A stretch of DNA of 64,000 nucleotides from Omphalotus guepiniiformis. Its lineage: Eukaryota > Basidiomycota > Agaricomycetes > Agaricales > Omphalotaceae. Position 1 is the stretch's first letter. Every line of letters begins with the position of its first letter. The stretch covers positions 62,001 through 126,000 of the forward strand of contig JAQOOI010000074.1 in assembly GCA_028554645.1 (NCBI GenBank), given 5' to 3'. This document shows, in pieces, positions 1 through 11,516 of this stretch. The notes under the pieces are model-generated. The model ran no database searches, was not told the origin of the DNA, and was given only the letters and a program-made list of their open reading frames with translations. The translations under genes and the position numbers were made by a program.

Positions 1-855
1 CGGGCGTCGTCAGATGCAGATGCAGAAGATGTATGTCCAGTCGCACTCTCTCCTGGAGCAGCACTGCTTGATAAGGAAGTCACTGAAGCAGATGCAGAAG
101 ATGGTGTGCCAAAAGTATGCCTAGATGCATTAGAATTAGAATATACGTCGCCGCGATGAGCATTGAGATTATCATTGCGGGGCGATGAGTTCCTGGAGGA
201 CGGCGGTGAGCTTGAGCTAGCTGCACCTGTCGTCCTTGACGATGGTCTAAGACCTGAAATAATTTGCGATTGATGACTGCGAATTTGGGAATGATTGTAA
301 AAATTACCACCATGCCCATACCCATAATCGTGCCCGTGCTCTGCAGCACCAGGGGCGGAAGCTACGACAGACGGTCTCGGAGTGACATCTACTGTCGTGA
401 GCGATGGATCGTCCTCCTCGTCGAAAGGACCTGGACTTGGAGAAGCAGGTGAGAGCGATGAGCTGCCGGAAGAGATGGTAGCATTGCCGAATGAGAAAGA
501 AGAGAGAGCGTTGATAGTGTAGTCGTCAGCACGATGGCGATAAATGTCGTTGAAGTCGTTGTGGTTTGGCATGGACGTGGATGAAGTAGACGAGTTCGTC
601 GAGTCGGACGATGAGCTCGAGAGAAGATAAATGGAGAATATAATTGGCTGGAAGAAAGTCGACTTACTGTGCTGACAGCTCGCGTGGGTTCATGATCGGC
701 CGGCCCAACTCGACGTCCGTATTATTACTCCCGACTACTCCCAGCTGCTGCTCATTCTCGTTCTCGTTCTTCTCGTTCTTCTCGTTCTTCTTCTCGTTCT
801 TCTTCTCGTTCTTCTTCTCGTCTTCACCACGTCCAGTCACTGCTGGCCACGGCAT
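1..855 (-). CDS. Hypothetical low-complexity protein, 5' part (runs off window)
   Basis: I do not recognise this protein. The model is two exons on the minus strand: 855..668 with ATG at 855, an intron with a GTAAGT donor at 667 and a CTCGAG acceptor ending at 616 (52 nt), then an exon open from 615 to the window edge. The acceptor is GAG rather than the usual CAG/TAG, but it is the only choice that keeps the long downstream frame. The first exon carries a Lys-Asn-Glu repeat (KNEKKNEKKNEK type). The second is rich in Ser, Thr, Pro and Gly with a Tyr/His/Gly patch, so the visible part is probably disordered. Any folded domain lies outside the window. An alternative is that translation starts at the internal Met at 572. 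Confidence 0.6.
754..823. repeat. Simple repeat, TTCTCG/TTCTTC type
   Basis: An imperfect run of TTCTCGTTC and TTCTTCTCG units on the plus strand. Read on the minus strand in frame it encodes the Lys-Asn-Glu repeat of the gene above. Unit length is a multiple of three, so copy-number change would alter protein length without a frameshift. Confidence 0.8.
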
Positions 856-1467
856 TTGGTAACCCTCTGCTCTGAATCTTCTCTCGATCCTCCTGTTCTT
901 CCCCTACTACTTCGTTGGGCTGTATGTTGAGAAAGAGAGCAGAAAACTAGAAACACAAGGTCAAGATAATTGGCTCCCGAAAATCTAGGGGGGTCAATAT
1001 TGCACTACTGGCGACCTGCACGTGTCCCTTTATTCTTCATTCGGTCTGTACTTTTTTTTTGCTCCCGCTGTTCTGCGCTATGTACATCTGAGATTCGTGT
1101 GGATTTTTCCAGGTCCCACCGCATGCTAATCTTAGTGTTTGACTAATACATTGTGCTCGATACTTCATTTCACCTGCCGTACAACCCTGCTACTTACAAC
1201 AGTCGTTACTTGGGGAAGCTTGGGGACTCCTGGAAAGCGCGTGGCAGGGGGTGATACGCGAGATGCCGGCATCTCAATCGAATATGCAGGGCTCTGCTCC
1301 AGGAGCCTCTAGCTCGGTAATTACATACCACCCTCCCACCTGCTCAGTGTGTTGGAAATGACAGCCCAACTACTCACGCCACATCTCAAGCAGGAAGCTC
1401 GCGATGGATCACACATCACACACGCATTTAGAGCACAAATGCTTAGGCTACTCAGGACGAATCGGAT
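856..1467. other. Intergenic, upstream region of the minus-strand gene
   Basis: No convincing coding sequence on either strand. It should contain the promoter of the minus-strand gene starting at 855. A short T run lies near 1051. No clear TATA box or repeat was seen. Confidence 0.4.
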
Positions 1468-2343
1468 ATGAATTCACTGCCGGACAGCTTTACAATTCCA
1501 TACGAGCCGTGCAAGTCGGATCCGGCTTCACCAAGATGGAAGGGAGACGGAGCTGAGGCTGGCATATGTCTGTCAGTGATCATTGACATGTTCTGTCATT
1601 CAATTCTCCGCAATCCGAGCCGGCTCACTTATTTAAAGACCAGCCTCACCAAGCTTCTTGAAAGTTCTCCGGACCAGTGCAACGTCCGTTGTAGAACTTA
1701 CACCGCACCCACGAATCGCTGCACCTCCGTCGCTGGCTGCATGTTGCGAACTGTCTCACTCGAACGGCCCTTCGTGTCTTCACACGGCTACACAGATTCC
1801 TATCATGTGTTTCCTACTTTCGAGCCTTGCCAACATCAACTTCTGGCCGGCGGTCACTCTATTTTAATCGCATCGCATCTTCTCTTGTCGGCCTCTTTCC
1901 ATGGATCCGGAGATGCCGTGCATGAGCGTGCATGCCTGACAAATTACATACCACAGGACGATAAAAAGGTCCGCCGTCACGAAATTCCCAATTTGCCAAG
2001 AATCATTCGAGTCCTGCCGGCGGTATACGAGTGGAATTACACGGGTAAGTACAATGTACGACCTGATGCTACCTGATGCCGCCGGATTCTAATCTTTATT
2101 CTCAACTCCCACGGAATTCCCTTTAGTCTCGCTTGCTTCAATTCTGTTTCTTGTACGATACTCATACGGAGAAAGCAGCCTCAGGTCTCCTTCTCCCAGT
2201 TTTTTTTCCCTTTGGTCCGAATACACACAGCCGCTACCCGTGCATATATCGTTGACTCTTGTTTTTTTTCCCCTCTCACGGTTGCTACGATTCCTCGTTC
2301 TGCGGTAAAAATCTAAGATCTGGACAGGGTCAAGTAAACTTCA
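1468..2343. other. Uncertain region with an open frame but weak coding character
   Basis: A 202-codon ATG frame (1468-2076, plus) is open, but its composition does not resemble a fungal protein. The stretch before 2046 ends in a good GTAAGT donor and a matching TTTAG lies near 2128, so a spliced relic is possible. Near 2280-2340 there is a Cys-x4-Cys stretch followed, after a gap, by a Lys/Arg-rich segment with one His. This is the pattern of a broken C2H2 finger. I see no intact gene. Confidence 0.3.
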
Positions 2344-2788
2344 ATGAGTTGTGTTGAATGTCATATACAGGTCTCCCAAAAAAACCAAGGACCTGCGCAG
2401 ACACTTGAGCCGAATGAGGTTCTGATGTCGCACGGCACGTAAGTAGATGTTCAACCGAAGGACTAATTACCATCATAGTCTTACACCTGTGACCCATAGA
2501 ATCTCCTCGTACTCAAAGGCTCTATCAAATCGGTTGTTTTCAGCCAAGCTAATTGAATTTCCTCGGACACCAACTCGGTCGAACTCCACTAATAGTAATG
2601 GGCATCTCACCCCGTCCACTTACTCTGTACTTCAACCATCTCCTTCCAAGTCACCAAGTGCTGCTGTCGCTATCGACTTCCTTTATTTATCCGTAAAATG
2701 TTTACGGTTTTTCATCCACGGTGGTACGCTTCCAAAAACCGTGCGATCGATGTCCCGGTCTACGCATGGTCAAGGGCGCATCGCGTAA
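2344..2788 (+). CDS. Possible short spliced hypothetical gene
   Basis: Not recognised. ATG at 2344, then a textbook intron (GTAAGT donor at about 2440, branch-like CTAAT, ATAG acceptor at about 2479) that joins two open segments in the same frame and ends at a stop at 2786-2788. The second exon is Ser/Thr/Pro-rich in its first half and loses coding character after about 2690. It could be the 3' end of a decayed zinc-finger gene whose earlier exons lie around 2250-2330, or chance. The splice sites and frame agreement are the only support. Confidence 0.3.
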
Positions 2789-4931
2789 TTGGATTCGGTC
2801 CCGAACCTCAGTAAGTTACGACTCGAGGATGAACAGGGCTACAATGGCGAATATCCCGCGGCGATTCGGTCACGGGTTCCTATGCATGTAGCACGGTGTC
2901 TGGGGCTAAGTATTATGAGGTTCGAGTTAATCAGGGAATAGGGTACCTGCTGACTGGGCAAGCACTTGTGAGAAGGCTGGGTACCGAGTGGAAGGGGGAG
3001 GTAAGAAATTGAATGAAAGGTGTGTTCCAAGATCCGGTGTTTCATACGTTGCAATTCATTTTTGACATACGATTGCGGCCAGCTTGTGGGCGGCCCACGC
3101 TTTGTGCTCACTGTCAACGCTTCGCGTACATAGAAGACTCTGAAGGTCAGTGGCGACAGAAGCTCCTTGTGAAAGGTAAGAACGAGCGGGAGAACTCTTA
3201 GGTTCTATGTCATGTACTGTAAGGTTTGTTGGCATTTTCCTACGAATTTCAAATATCTGATGGTTTTCAATCGACTGTAGTATCACAGTTGAATTATTAC
3301 GCAGGACATGTTCTAATCGCTGACAGATTTTAGGACACCCGGTCACCGTGTACAGATTTCGCTCTGGCATTCAAGGAAAATTCCACCTTTCACAACCGCT
3401 CGATGAATCTTCAGTTAACTAGCGAGCTCATTTAGGCTCAGGTCAGTGAAACCAATGCCAATCAGCGAGCTATCGTATATGGGCAGGGCTTCTCAGCAAT
3501 AACGGCATAGTCCACTCATAGTTCGAGTCGAATGAACTATCTCGCGGTCAACGTACTTCTGGAGAGGCATCTATTCTGGGTTTAGCAGATACATGGAGTC
3601 ATCGTCGCTCAATCCTCTAATGAACCTGGCCGCTTTGCTTTCGAGGCCGAGGTTTGAACTCCACTGGATATTCCACTTGCATGAGTGCAGTTCGGATGTA
3701 TTTGACTCGGTTCCAATCCGTAAGTACAATAATAACTATAACAGATTCGACTCATATACCCATCGTAAATAACTTGAAGGACTTCGGGGAAGAGAGTCGA
3801 CGTGAACCAGATCATCAAGAGCGATACCACGTCGTCTAGTTGTGAGCAAATTGCGCTCCTGTTATGTCAGCCAATATGCTTCTCGGAAGTTCTCGGTGAT
3901 GCCTGATAAGTCGACGGTTATTGAAACAACGGAATTCGAACACAAAGCGTTGGTATCTCAATACTTTTGCTAGCGTCGCTTAAGGCCCGGGCAATATGCT
4001 GCGCCTGTTCGAGTGACTCTAAAGTTGGCCGTCGCAGATTTGTCCTTTCTAATCGCGATGGCGATGACAAGAACATGCGATACGATATACACACATAATT
4101 AGGGACAAGGATGAATTCGAGACTATTCGAGATGGCACCTCCCCGACTTGTCCGCTTTCATGATATATATAATATGGCAGTGAGGTATATCTCCTCGGTC
4201 AGATACTTTTCTCCCAGGCACAACAGCCCAGTGAAGCGTTGACGTACGTATTCACCTCCAACATACGAGGTTACATGCAATTTGTTGGTTCTTTGTCTCC
4301 GCCACTGCAACATCATGCCACATTGAACTTGAAGTGTCGCGCCCATCTTTAAGTTCTGTCGCACTGAGCGTGGAAACAATTCAAAATCTTAGATGTAAGT
4401 GTCAAACAGGTTTTTGAGCAACTTCCTTGGCCTGAAGACTAGCAGCTTGAAGCTTGAAGCCCGATGATCGCTCCTACTGAGCCTATCTCCTCCTATCTCG
4501 AGCGAGAACCCCGTGACATACATACCACAACTTTGACAAGCGATTTTTATTTAAGTATTTTTCTAATTATAATGTTCTCTTGAAGCCGGCGGCCTGTGAT
4601 CCTCGTCGGTTTTTCGTTAATGTGCGAAACTTACCGGGCAGCCCCATAATACAAAGTAAGTAATAGAAATAATTGCTGATAGCATCAGCAGTAAGTAAGC
4701 CTCCTCCCCCTGACGATGCGCCTTCTCGAAGTCTTGTGAGCAATTTGTCGAGCCACATGACAGAATCGCTGGTAAGTACCTAAGGCACTCTAACATAAGT
4801 TTCAGTTAAATGTTATTGTATCCAAGTTGTCTCCTCAGTCGATGTTAATTGTGGTCGGGCCGGCGGGCCGGTAATACCGCCAATTACAGCTTTGACACTC
4901 TTGGCTGACTACTTAGCGCTTAGCTCTTACT
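2789..4931. other. Gene-poor stretch with coding-like fragments
   Basis: No model could be built. Frames are short, change often and lack recognisable motifs. One fragment near 4695-4760 (plus) reads as a Pro/Ser-rich exon ending in a GTAAGT donor, but it has no partner exons and a stop lies close upstream. The region may be relic DNA between the left-edge gene and palC. Confidence 0.4.
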
Positions 4932-6571
4932 ATGAGCACCTTTCTCTACAATCTACCTACTACAGGCGCCGTGTCGTTTTCAGACTTCATATTAGACCCA
5001 GGAAATAACAAACTCTATACAAGGCATATTTCAGAAGCTACACAGACGAGAGCAAAATTGCGAGGCACGTTGAAGGAGAGCAAACGAACAGATGGAGAAA
5101 AAGATTATCTGTCATTGGTCAAGGTACGATAGTGAATGAACGCGTTGGATCCGAGCTCATCGATTCCAGATTCTGGATGAATATCTTCCTCAATTACGTG
5201 GAGTAATGGGGTGTTTAGAACACGATGAGATCGGTCTAAAATCTGAACCTGGTATGCAATTAATTCTTCGTAGTCATGCTCAATGTTTAAACCAACAGCT
5301 TTAAAGTATTCAGCTGGCGCACGACACTCTCAGCGCATGTATTTCATTCGGCACCTCGGATATCTCTCCCTTCCCTGCACGCCGAATACGCGTGCTGCTT
5401 ACTCACGTACGCTTTTGCACTGTCAAATCTTGCAAGAACAATCGTGGCCTCACTCGGGGCGTATGAGCATGACAGAGCTATTTCCCAAACCGAGAGGGAG
5501 GCGAAAGACGAGCGTTTAAAACATGCGACGTCTTTTCTATGCAGAGCCAGCGGAGCGTTCACCTATATCAGTGAGACAGTTCTTGTAGAGTGGGAGGAGA
5601 GGATTACTAGAGATGGTCTTTCACTTTCAAAATTTACACGACCACCAGACCTCAGTCGAGATGTCGTTACAGCACTGGGAAGGTGAGTCGTCTCCTTTCA
5701 GTTTGTATACCACCACGCCTAATATCTCGTCTAGACTATCGCTGGCCGATGCCCAGACTCTTGCTATACGAAAGCTTCTCTCTAGATCATTTTACGACTC
5801 TAACATCACGCCCGGGCCACCTCTTCCAAAGTCCCATCCACCGCCGGGGTTGATCGCCAAACTGCATCTTGAGTGCGCTTCGCTCTATTCAAGTGCCAGG
5901 ACGCTTGCCAAAACACCCTCTGCCTCTTCTAATTCATCGTCGGATGCGACCCGTGAAGTTTCACCGGAACTGCGGCATTATCTTGGTGATGAGGCTGCGT
6001 TGCATACAGCACTTTCGAAGAAATGGCTTGGCATCGATGCTGGAGAGAAGGGTGGGGAGTCGAGGGCTGGCGATGCCGTTGGCTTCATGATGTTGTCAAG
6101 AAAGGAACTTCAAGAGTTGAAAGATGGAGGTAAGAATAGTGCTATTGGGAGTATCACGAAAGGCGAGAGGGAGAAGAGAGATCGAAGTTTGAGGAAGGAA
6201 AGGGTCGCGGAAGAACTTGAGAGTGTCAATGTATGGCTGAAACATTACAAGAAGGTCAACGATACTGTGAGTAGCCTTGCACTCCTTGTATCTACCATGA
6301 TATACTTACTTGTCTATTGTCGTAGGTTCACTTTCAGCCCGTTCCCTCACAGTCCGATCTTCAAGCTCGCATACCTGCCGGGGTATCGGCGGTCTCACTG
6401 ACGGGGTACGTTCCACCGATACCTTCATTCGGTCCCGGTTCCATGGAGCACACGCGGCGCCAGGCAGAAGAACTGGAGCTAGTCCAGGCTGCACCTGAGA
6501 ATGGAGATCCAGTACAATCACCGACTTTGACAAAGCAGAAATCTTACGCAGGGGAAGGGGAGTATTATTGA
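4932..6571 (+). CDS. palC: pH-response regulator PalC, BRO1-domain protein
   Basis: Member of the PalC/Rim23 family, which acts in the ambient-pH (Pal/Rim) signalling pathway and binds ESCRT-III proteins at the plasma membrane through its BRO1 domain. Five exons: 4932-5123, 5170-5251, 5307-5682, 5735-6266 and 6326-6571, giving 475 residues with consistent phases. The BRO1-type signature includes the N-terminal FLYNLPTTGAVSF, a SWRTTLSA segment, an AYEHDRA helix, YLGDEAALHTALSKKWLG, and the Gly-rich end SYAGEGEYY. The acceptor of intron 2 is AAAG at 5306, chosen because it alone restores the frame. The length fits the family. Identification rests on the recognisable motif order. Confidence 0.88.
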
Positions 6572-7986
6572 TTGGCATTGGTCAATGTCGATAGGGAATT
6601 CATATGTGTCCACTGTATGTTTGGATGTATAATTGTTGTAATCTCATCTTATACTGAAATGCTTTCTACATTGAAACAGTTTACACGCAATACATGTACT
6701 TGGGGTATGAGTGCAAATGTTATAAACGATATGAATATTGCAAAAACAAGGATACTAAGAACAGAGCGGTCGTCAGGGTGCATACGGCGGCGAGGCACTA
6801 AAAAGCAGATGTGACCGTGGATCCAGGTTGTCTAGTCCTGGGGCGGGAGTAATCCTTCTGACTTCATCGGTAGAAGATGAAGAAGCCGCGGAGTACCACT
6901 GGAGTACCCTAGAGTACCCTCTAGACTCGACAGGGCGAGAAGGACGTTTAACGACGGTGCTTCTGTGCCTGGCAGGTGGATGGTTCTACATAAGAGGTCT
7001 TAACATGGCATCATGATCATGCACCCTCAGGGTGTAGCAGGGTAGGGCAGGATGTGCTAGAAATCCCGAGATTAAGGCGGCTGCCCGGCTCTGTGTCGCT
7101 CCCTCTTTCCGAGGCCTTAGCTTTAGGATGACGGCTAATGGCGGAAGGATAATACGATAAAACCTTCAGCGCTGTTAAGAGGTCAGCCATAGGTTAGGAA
7201 GATTAAAGGAAATCACGGGGAAAAGGGCACTCAATTGCACAGGTTATCGCCGGACTACTCTACTCTTGCAGTATTACTGTGCAGTGTGGTGAGAGCCTCG
7301 TCTAGGCGACGCGCCGATTGATATCAAGGGGCCAGATCTTGGAGGGCACCCACCCTGGAGTACCGGCGGTAAAGCTAGGTAAAGCTTCACTGATTCTTCG
7401 ATATTTCTCGTTACTTACATCTCTAAGTAGCGTTTGATGATATCTGATGGCATTCTGAGAACATTAGCTAAATTCTGAGACACATCATTCATGGGATCTG
7501 AATTCAGCTTGCCCCGAGAGGTAGTGGAAGTCACACCATCGCGAAAACAAGAAGCTTCTGAGAAGGTTCCTCTAGGTGCCTCTTCGCTTCTACACGCCTC
7601 CGAGTCACCCGCAAAGTCAACAGGGTCTCAAGCTTTGGTGAAATGTTCAGTTACACTCAGACCATCGATATCTGGCCCCTGCATGAGAAGTGCTCTGACA
7701 AACGACAAAACTCCATTGAGTCATATAGTATACACATTCATACTTGCGAACTACCCTGCATATACATACATAAATAGCGTCAAAGTAATCGAATTAAGGC
7801 CTTTCAAAGAAGTCGATGAGATCCTCCTGGACCCGCATCATGCTGCCGGGCAACACAAAAAGCGTGGTATTGGAGAAATACGTAGATGTTCGTTGAAAGA
7901 GATAAGAAAGTAATGGCTCCAAGATTGATGGTGGAGATGAAGAGCGGAAAATCATAAGTAGACGACGGGATTTGTGACCAATGCAA
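6572..7986. other. Intergenic between convergent palC and the TPR gene
   Basis: No supported gene. Three copies of GAGTACC sit at 6891, 6902 and 6912, and one more GAGTACC lies near 7360. A 140-codon frame at 7491-7913 has no family features and looks accidental. The gap should hold both 3' UTRs. Confidence 0.45.
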
Positions 7987-10900
7987 TCATGCTATCACGT
8001 CAAACCGAAAGGATTGTGGAACACCGATTGATACCGGAGAGAACTTCAGAGCTATAATCACTGTAAGACAGATCATGACAAAGTAAAGATCTCGTCTCCG
8101 AATGAAAACTCCATCGCCCTCAGCATGCACTGTTACATCCGATATGGCAGAGGAATCGGGACACTGACTAGAACCTGAAGAATAGCGTTCAATGTCAAGC
8201 TTCTGCACAACGCCGCGTGATGGAGGAGCAAGATTGATAGAAGAACTATATGGTTCGTTAACTTCTTCAGTCGAAGCCGCAGGAGTCAGCAGCAGTTCAT
8301 CGCCACAACACAGCGACGAGAGCCGCGTTCCGTTCTTAGATGCAGCCACTCCTTCCTCGTCAACGATGAACACTATAGTATAAACAGGAGACGCGTAAAG
8401 GTCAGGTGGAACGCGAGTGCACCAAACCTTCCTTTCCGCTCGAAGCGCTTCAGCTTCAGGATAGCGACCTGCTCGCAAGAGATAACCAGTCAAACGCGAC
8501 ATAATCGCAATGAGGTTCGTATGAGGGTCACCACATGTACAGTCGTTCACTGCTCGGCGCCGAAGGGCTAATACTTCCTGCAGTGTGGAAATAACATCAG
8601 GCCAGCGGCCAGCTATATGATAGCGTCTCGCCAAATTCTCCAGCATTTGAGCCATATTATCATTATGGAGCTTCACGGTGTCCGGGGGTGAGTCGGTCCT
8701 TTTACTCCTTTCTTTTTTGCGATATAACTCCATTGATTCCTCGGCAGCCTTGAGTGCATCCTCTTGACGCCCGGGAAAGACATCAAGGATCTCTGCATAT
8801 GTCTCGAGAACACGGCGTAATGCAACCAACCCAGGTTTCGATTTCTTTTTGCTCTGGACCGATGCGATGGAACGACAACGTTCAACAAAACCATCGACGA
8901 TGACCAGGAGCTTCATTTGCCATTCGGCAGGAATACCTGCGATCAAAATTTGAGTGTGGTGCGCGAAGTTCTCAATCGGGAATGCATCATCTAATGCTCC
9001 AGACAGTATCTCCTCTGAGATTTCTTGTATAACCTGGACACCTTCATCCGCCCGGAACATGAAAAGTGCACAGACCAACGACTGAACTCCGAACGGATTG
9101 AATGAAAAAGAACATATGTTGCCACGCATATACAGTGCATATATAGCATCATGCGTTATTGACTTCGCCCGTTTGAAGCGGTCTAGACGCTTCAGTTGAT
9201 CAGAAGGGTTGGTGAAGCCCTCCGAGTCCCGCATTTGCAGCGACAACAGATTTTGGCCATCGGGACATCGCTTGACAGCAATGCCGTTTGCATCTATGCC
9301 AATATAGATGTAAAAGTATAATTGTAAAGCTTCGAGAAAGTAGAGTGAAAAGAAAGTAGGCTGTGCTTGAGCCAATTCACGAAAGACAGATAAAGTATCT
9401 TCTATCAGTAAGGAGTGTCGTTTGTAGAATGAAGCCAAGCAAGTGAAGGTGATCTGAAACCCCTCAACTAGAAGAAAACCGATAGAGTACAGCTTGACCT
9501 GGGAAAGACGGGGTAATATGTTGAAAGTCATCCTTGCTACGTGGTAAACTTCCGATGGACAATCAAGTAGTGCCAGATGATTAAGTAGTGCCAGACACCG
9601 CAAAAGAACAAAGTAACTCTGCAAGCCACTGATCAAGATCGTTTCATGTTCGGCGCGAGTCCATACATTGGCTTCTGCACGGAGCTCAGGGTTGTCTGTA
9701 AAAGTTTCTGGTAGCTCTGCTAATAGCGACACAAAAACACTTGTACACTCTTGCATGACATCGACAGCTTCCTCATATCGTTGATTGTGGTGCAACGCAC
9801 GGCCATACATCAGCAGTGTGTGGCCGCGCAAAACGCGGAAATCTAAATCTGCGTGTGTTTCTCGTAAGCCGCGGGCACACGAGATGGCTTTCTCGCTGGC
9901 GATCAAAGCCTGGCCGTACTGCTCCATAGTGTCGAGGTCGTGCGCATAAGTGTAGAGTGCTTTCACGAGAAAGGGTAAGAATGCGTAGGGATTTCCTGAG
10001 GCCAGGGTTTTATAGAGATAGATGACCCAGTAATTGAGAGCTAGCGATTCCCGCTCCATGCTAAACTGCCGAGTAGCTGAAAGAATGGTCTGTAAATCCC
10101 GTGTTACATCCTGAATAGGGAAAGAATCCGGTTGATCTTGAAGTTGGCGTAGTAATCTAAGCACGAGATACGCCACATCTCTAGACTCCATTCTTGGGGC
10201 AATCATGATCTTGCACGGCAGTCGGTGGCTCTCATCCGGATCCTCTGCCTGAAATGTACGGGTTACAGCCAAAGATTGAAGAGACTCTGTGATACGTTGT
10301 ATCTGCAGAGCGACATATTGATTTTCGATTCCATCACACCGCCCAACCTGCGAGCAAGGTTCTGAGTTGTGATCATACAGACGATATTTCAACGTACCGA
10401 CAATCGATTATCTAAGTCGCGGACAATGCTATGTCCGAAGTCCGTGTCGAGAAGCATGCGGTTTACAAGTATTTCTAGACGACCCAAGCGCACACGAGTT
10501 TCGGCGCCATGGACAAGGAGAGCTTGTTCCACACGCACAGAGCTATTCTCGATGCGCGCCGATGTAAAAGCCTATCAACACAACGTGAATTCAATCCAAA
10601 CGCCTCAATACTTGGAAGAGAATCTCACTGTGAACATTGCGTAGCACGACATGACATTTTCCCTCAGCTGGGCGATATCCTTCTCGATGTCGTCACGCTT
10701 GTGCCAGGCCTTGACCTGAGCCTTGACCCGCGATAACCGTTTACCAACGTCGCGTTCGGGAACGAACTTTTGACATCGTTCATGTATGCGGTACATGTCT
10801 CTGATGATAAGGATCAGTCGGCTTCCGAGGACAGCTGGTGAGATACATACGTCTTTAGAAGGTTCAGCGACCTTCTGAGGTCGGTGCACTTCTCTAGAGC

Positions 10901-11144
10901 CCCATCATCATCTTCATACAGAGAACTAAGCTCCTCTAGAGTTCTGAGAATATGGTCCAATAGCTCTTGTACTCGCTTCTTGTTCCGTGACACCTAATGA
11001 GTTTCAACACATCGAAATATAAATCATCAAAACACATATCTCCACCTTAGAAAGGGAGCTTTCTATCGTCCGAACCAAGGATATGGCTTCCTGAATGAGA
11101 CTACCAACAGTGAGCGCGCCAGAAATGAGGGATATGGGATCCAT
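7987..11144 (-). CDS. N-terminal helical (HeLo/MLKL-like) and TPR protein with C-terminal membrane anchor
   Basis: Five exons (11144-11046, 10993-10851, 10800-10629, 10571-10398, 10347-7987), 982 residues. The first about 195 residues begin MDPISLISGALTVGSLIQEA and form continuous amphipathic helices, resembling the fungal N-terminal domains related to HeLo/MLKL that precede repeats in many agaricomycete proteins. The long last exon holds helical repeats of TPR character, for example around YEEAVDVMQECTSVF and the WPDVISTLQEVLALRRRA / YPEAEALRAERKVW pair near the C terminus. A single hydrophobic segment, LYFVMICLTVIIALKF, lies about 35 residues from the end, suggesting a tail anchor. No NB-ARC, NACHT or kinase motif is visible between the two parts. 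HeLo/MLKL-like domains are known for membrane action in cell death or incompatibility, but that role here is inference. Confidence 0.7.
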
Positions 11145-11516
11145 TGGTGAGGATTGAACTTCCAAGAGAAACAGGAATTGCTAGTTCCTCGAGGTGAACT
11201 GTTCCAATAGCCGTGTGGGTCCAAGAAGATGTCGACATAGAAGCGCTAAGCCAGATATGTATATGTGCGTCCTACGTAGAGTACGAAAATGGCCAATTCT
11301 GATTATCATGTCAGAAAATACATTCAATGTGCGAGTTTGTCGCGTAATTGAGCGAAGAGCCACATAGAGCCTCGTGAGGTGCAAGCGCGCGGTGCAAGTG
11401 AGAGTTCGAGTTCAAGAACGTCCAAATTAGCGATTATCATTACTGGTCACCACTACTGCTAGTCTGCTACTACTGCTAGTACACAATCTCATTCTTTTCT
11501 TCCTTGAAGTTATAGA
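11145..11516. promoter_or_regulatory. Divergent intergenic region between TPR protein and PIG-U
   Basis: These 372 bp separate two start codons that point away from each other, so both promoters must lie here. No TATA box is evident. A CTACTACTGCTAG-like repeat lies near 11455-11480. Confidence 0.5.

Noticed and set aside
1468..2076. 202-codon ATG frame on the plus strand as a gene
   Set aside because: Residue composition is not protein-like, no family motif is present, and no homologous pattern is recognised; treated as chance.
7491..7913. 140-codon frame downstream of palC
   Set aside because: No motifs and no splice partners; its right part only fills the gap before the TPR gene's 3' end.
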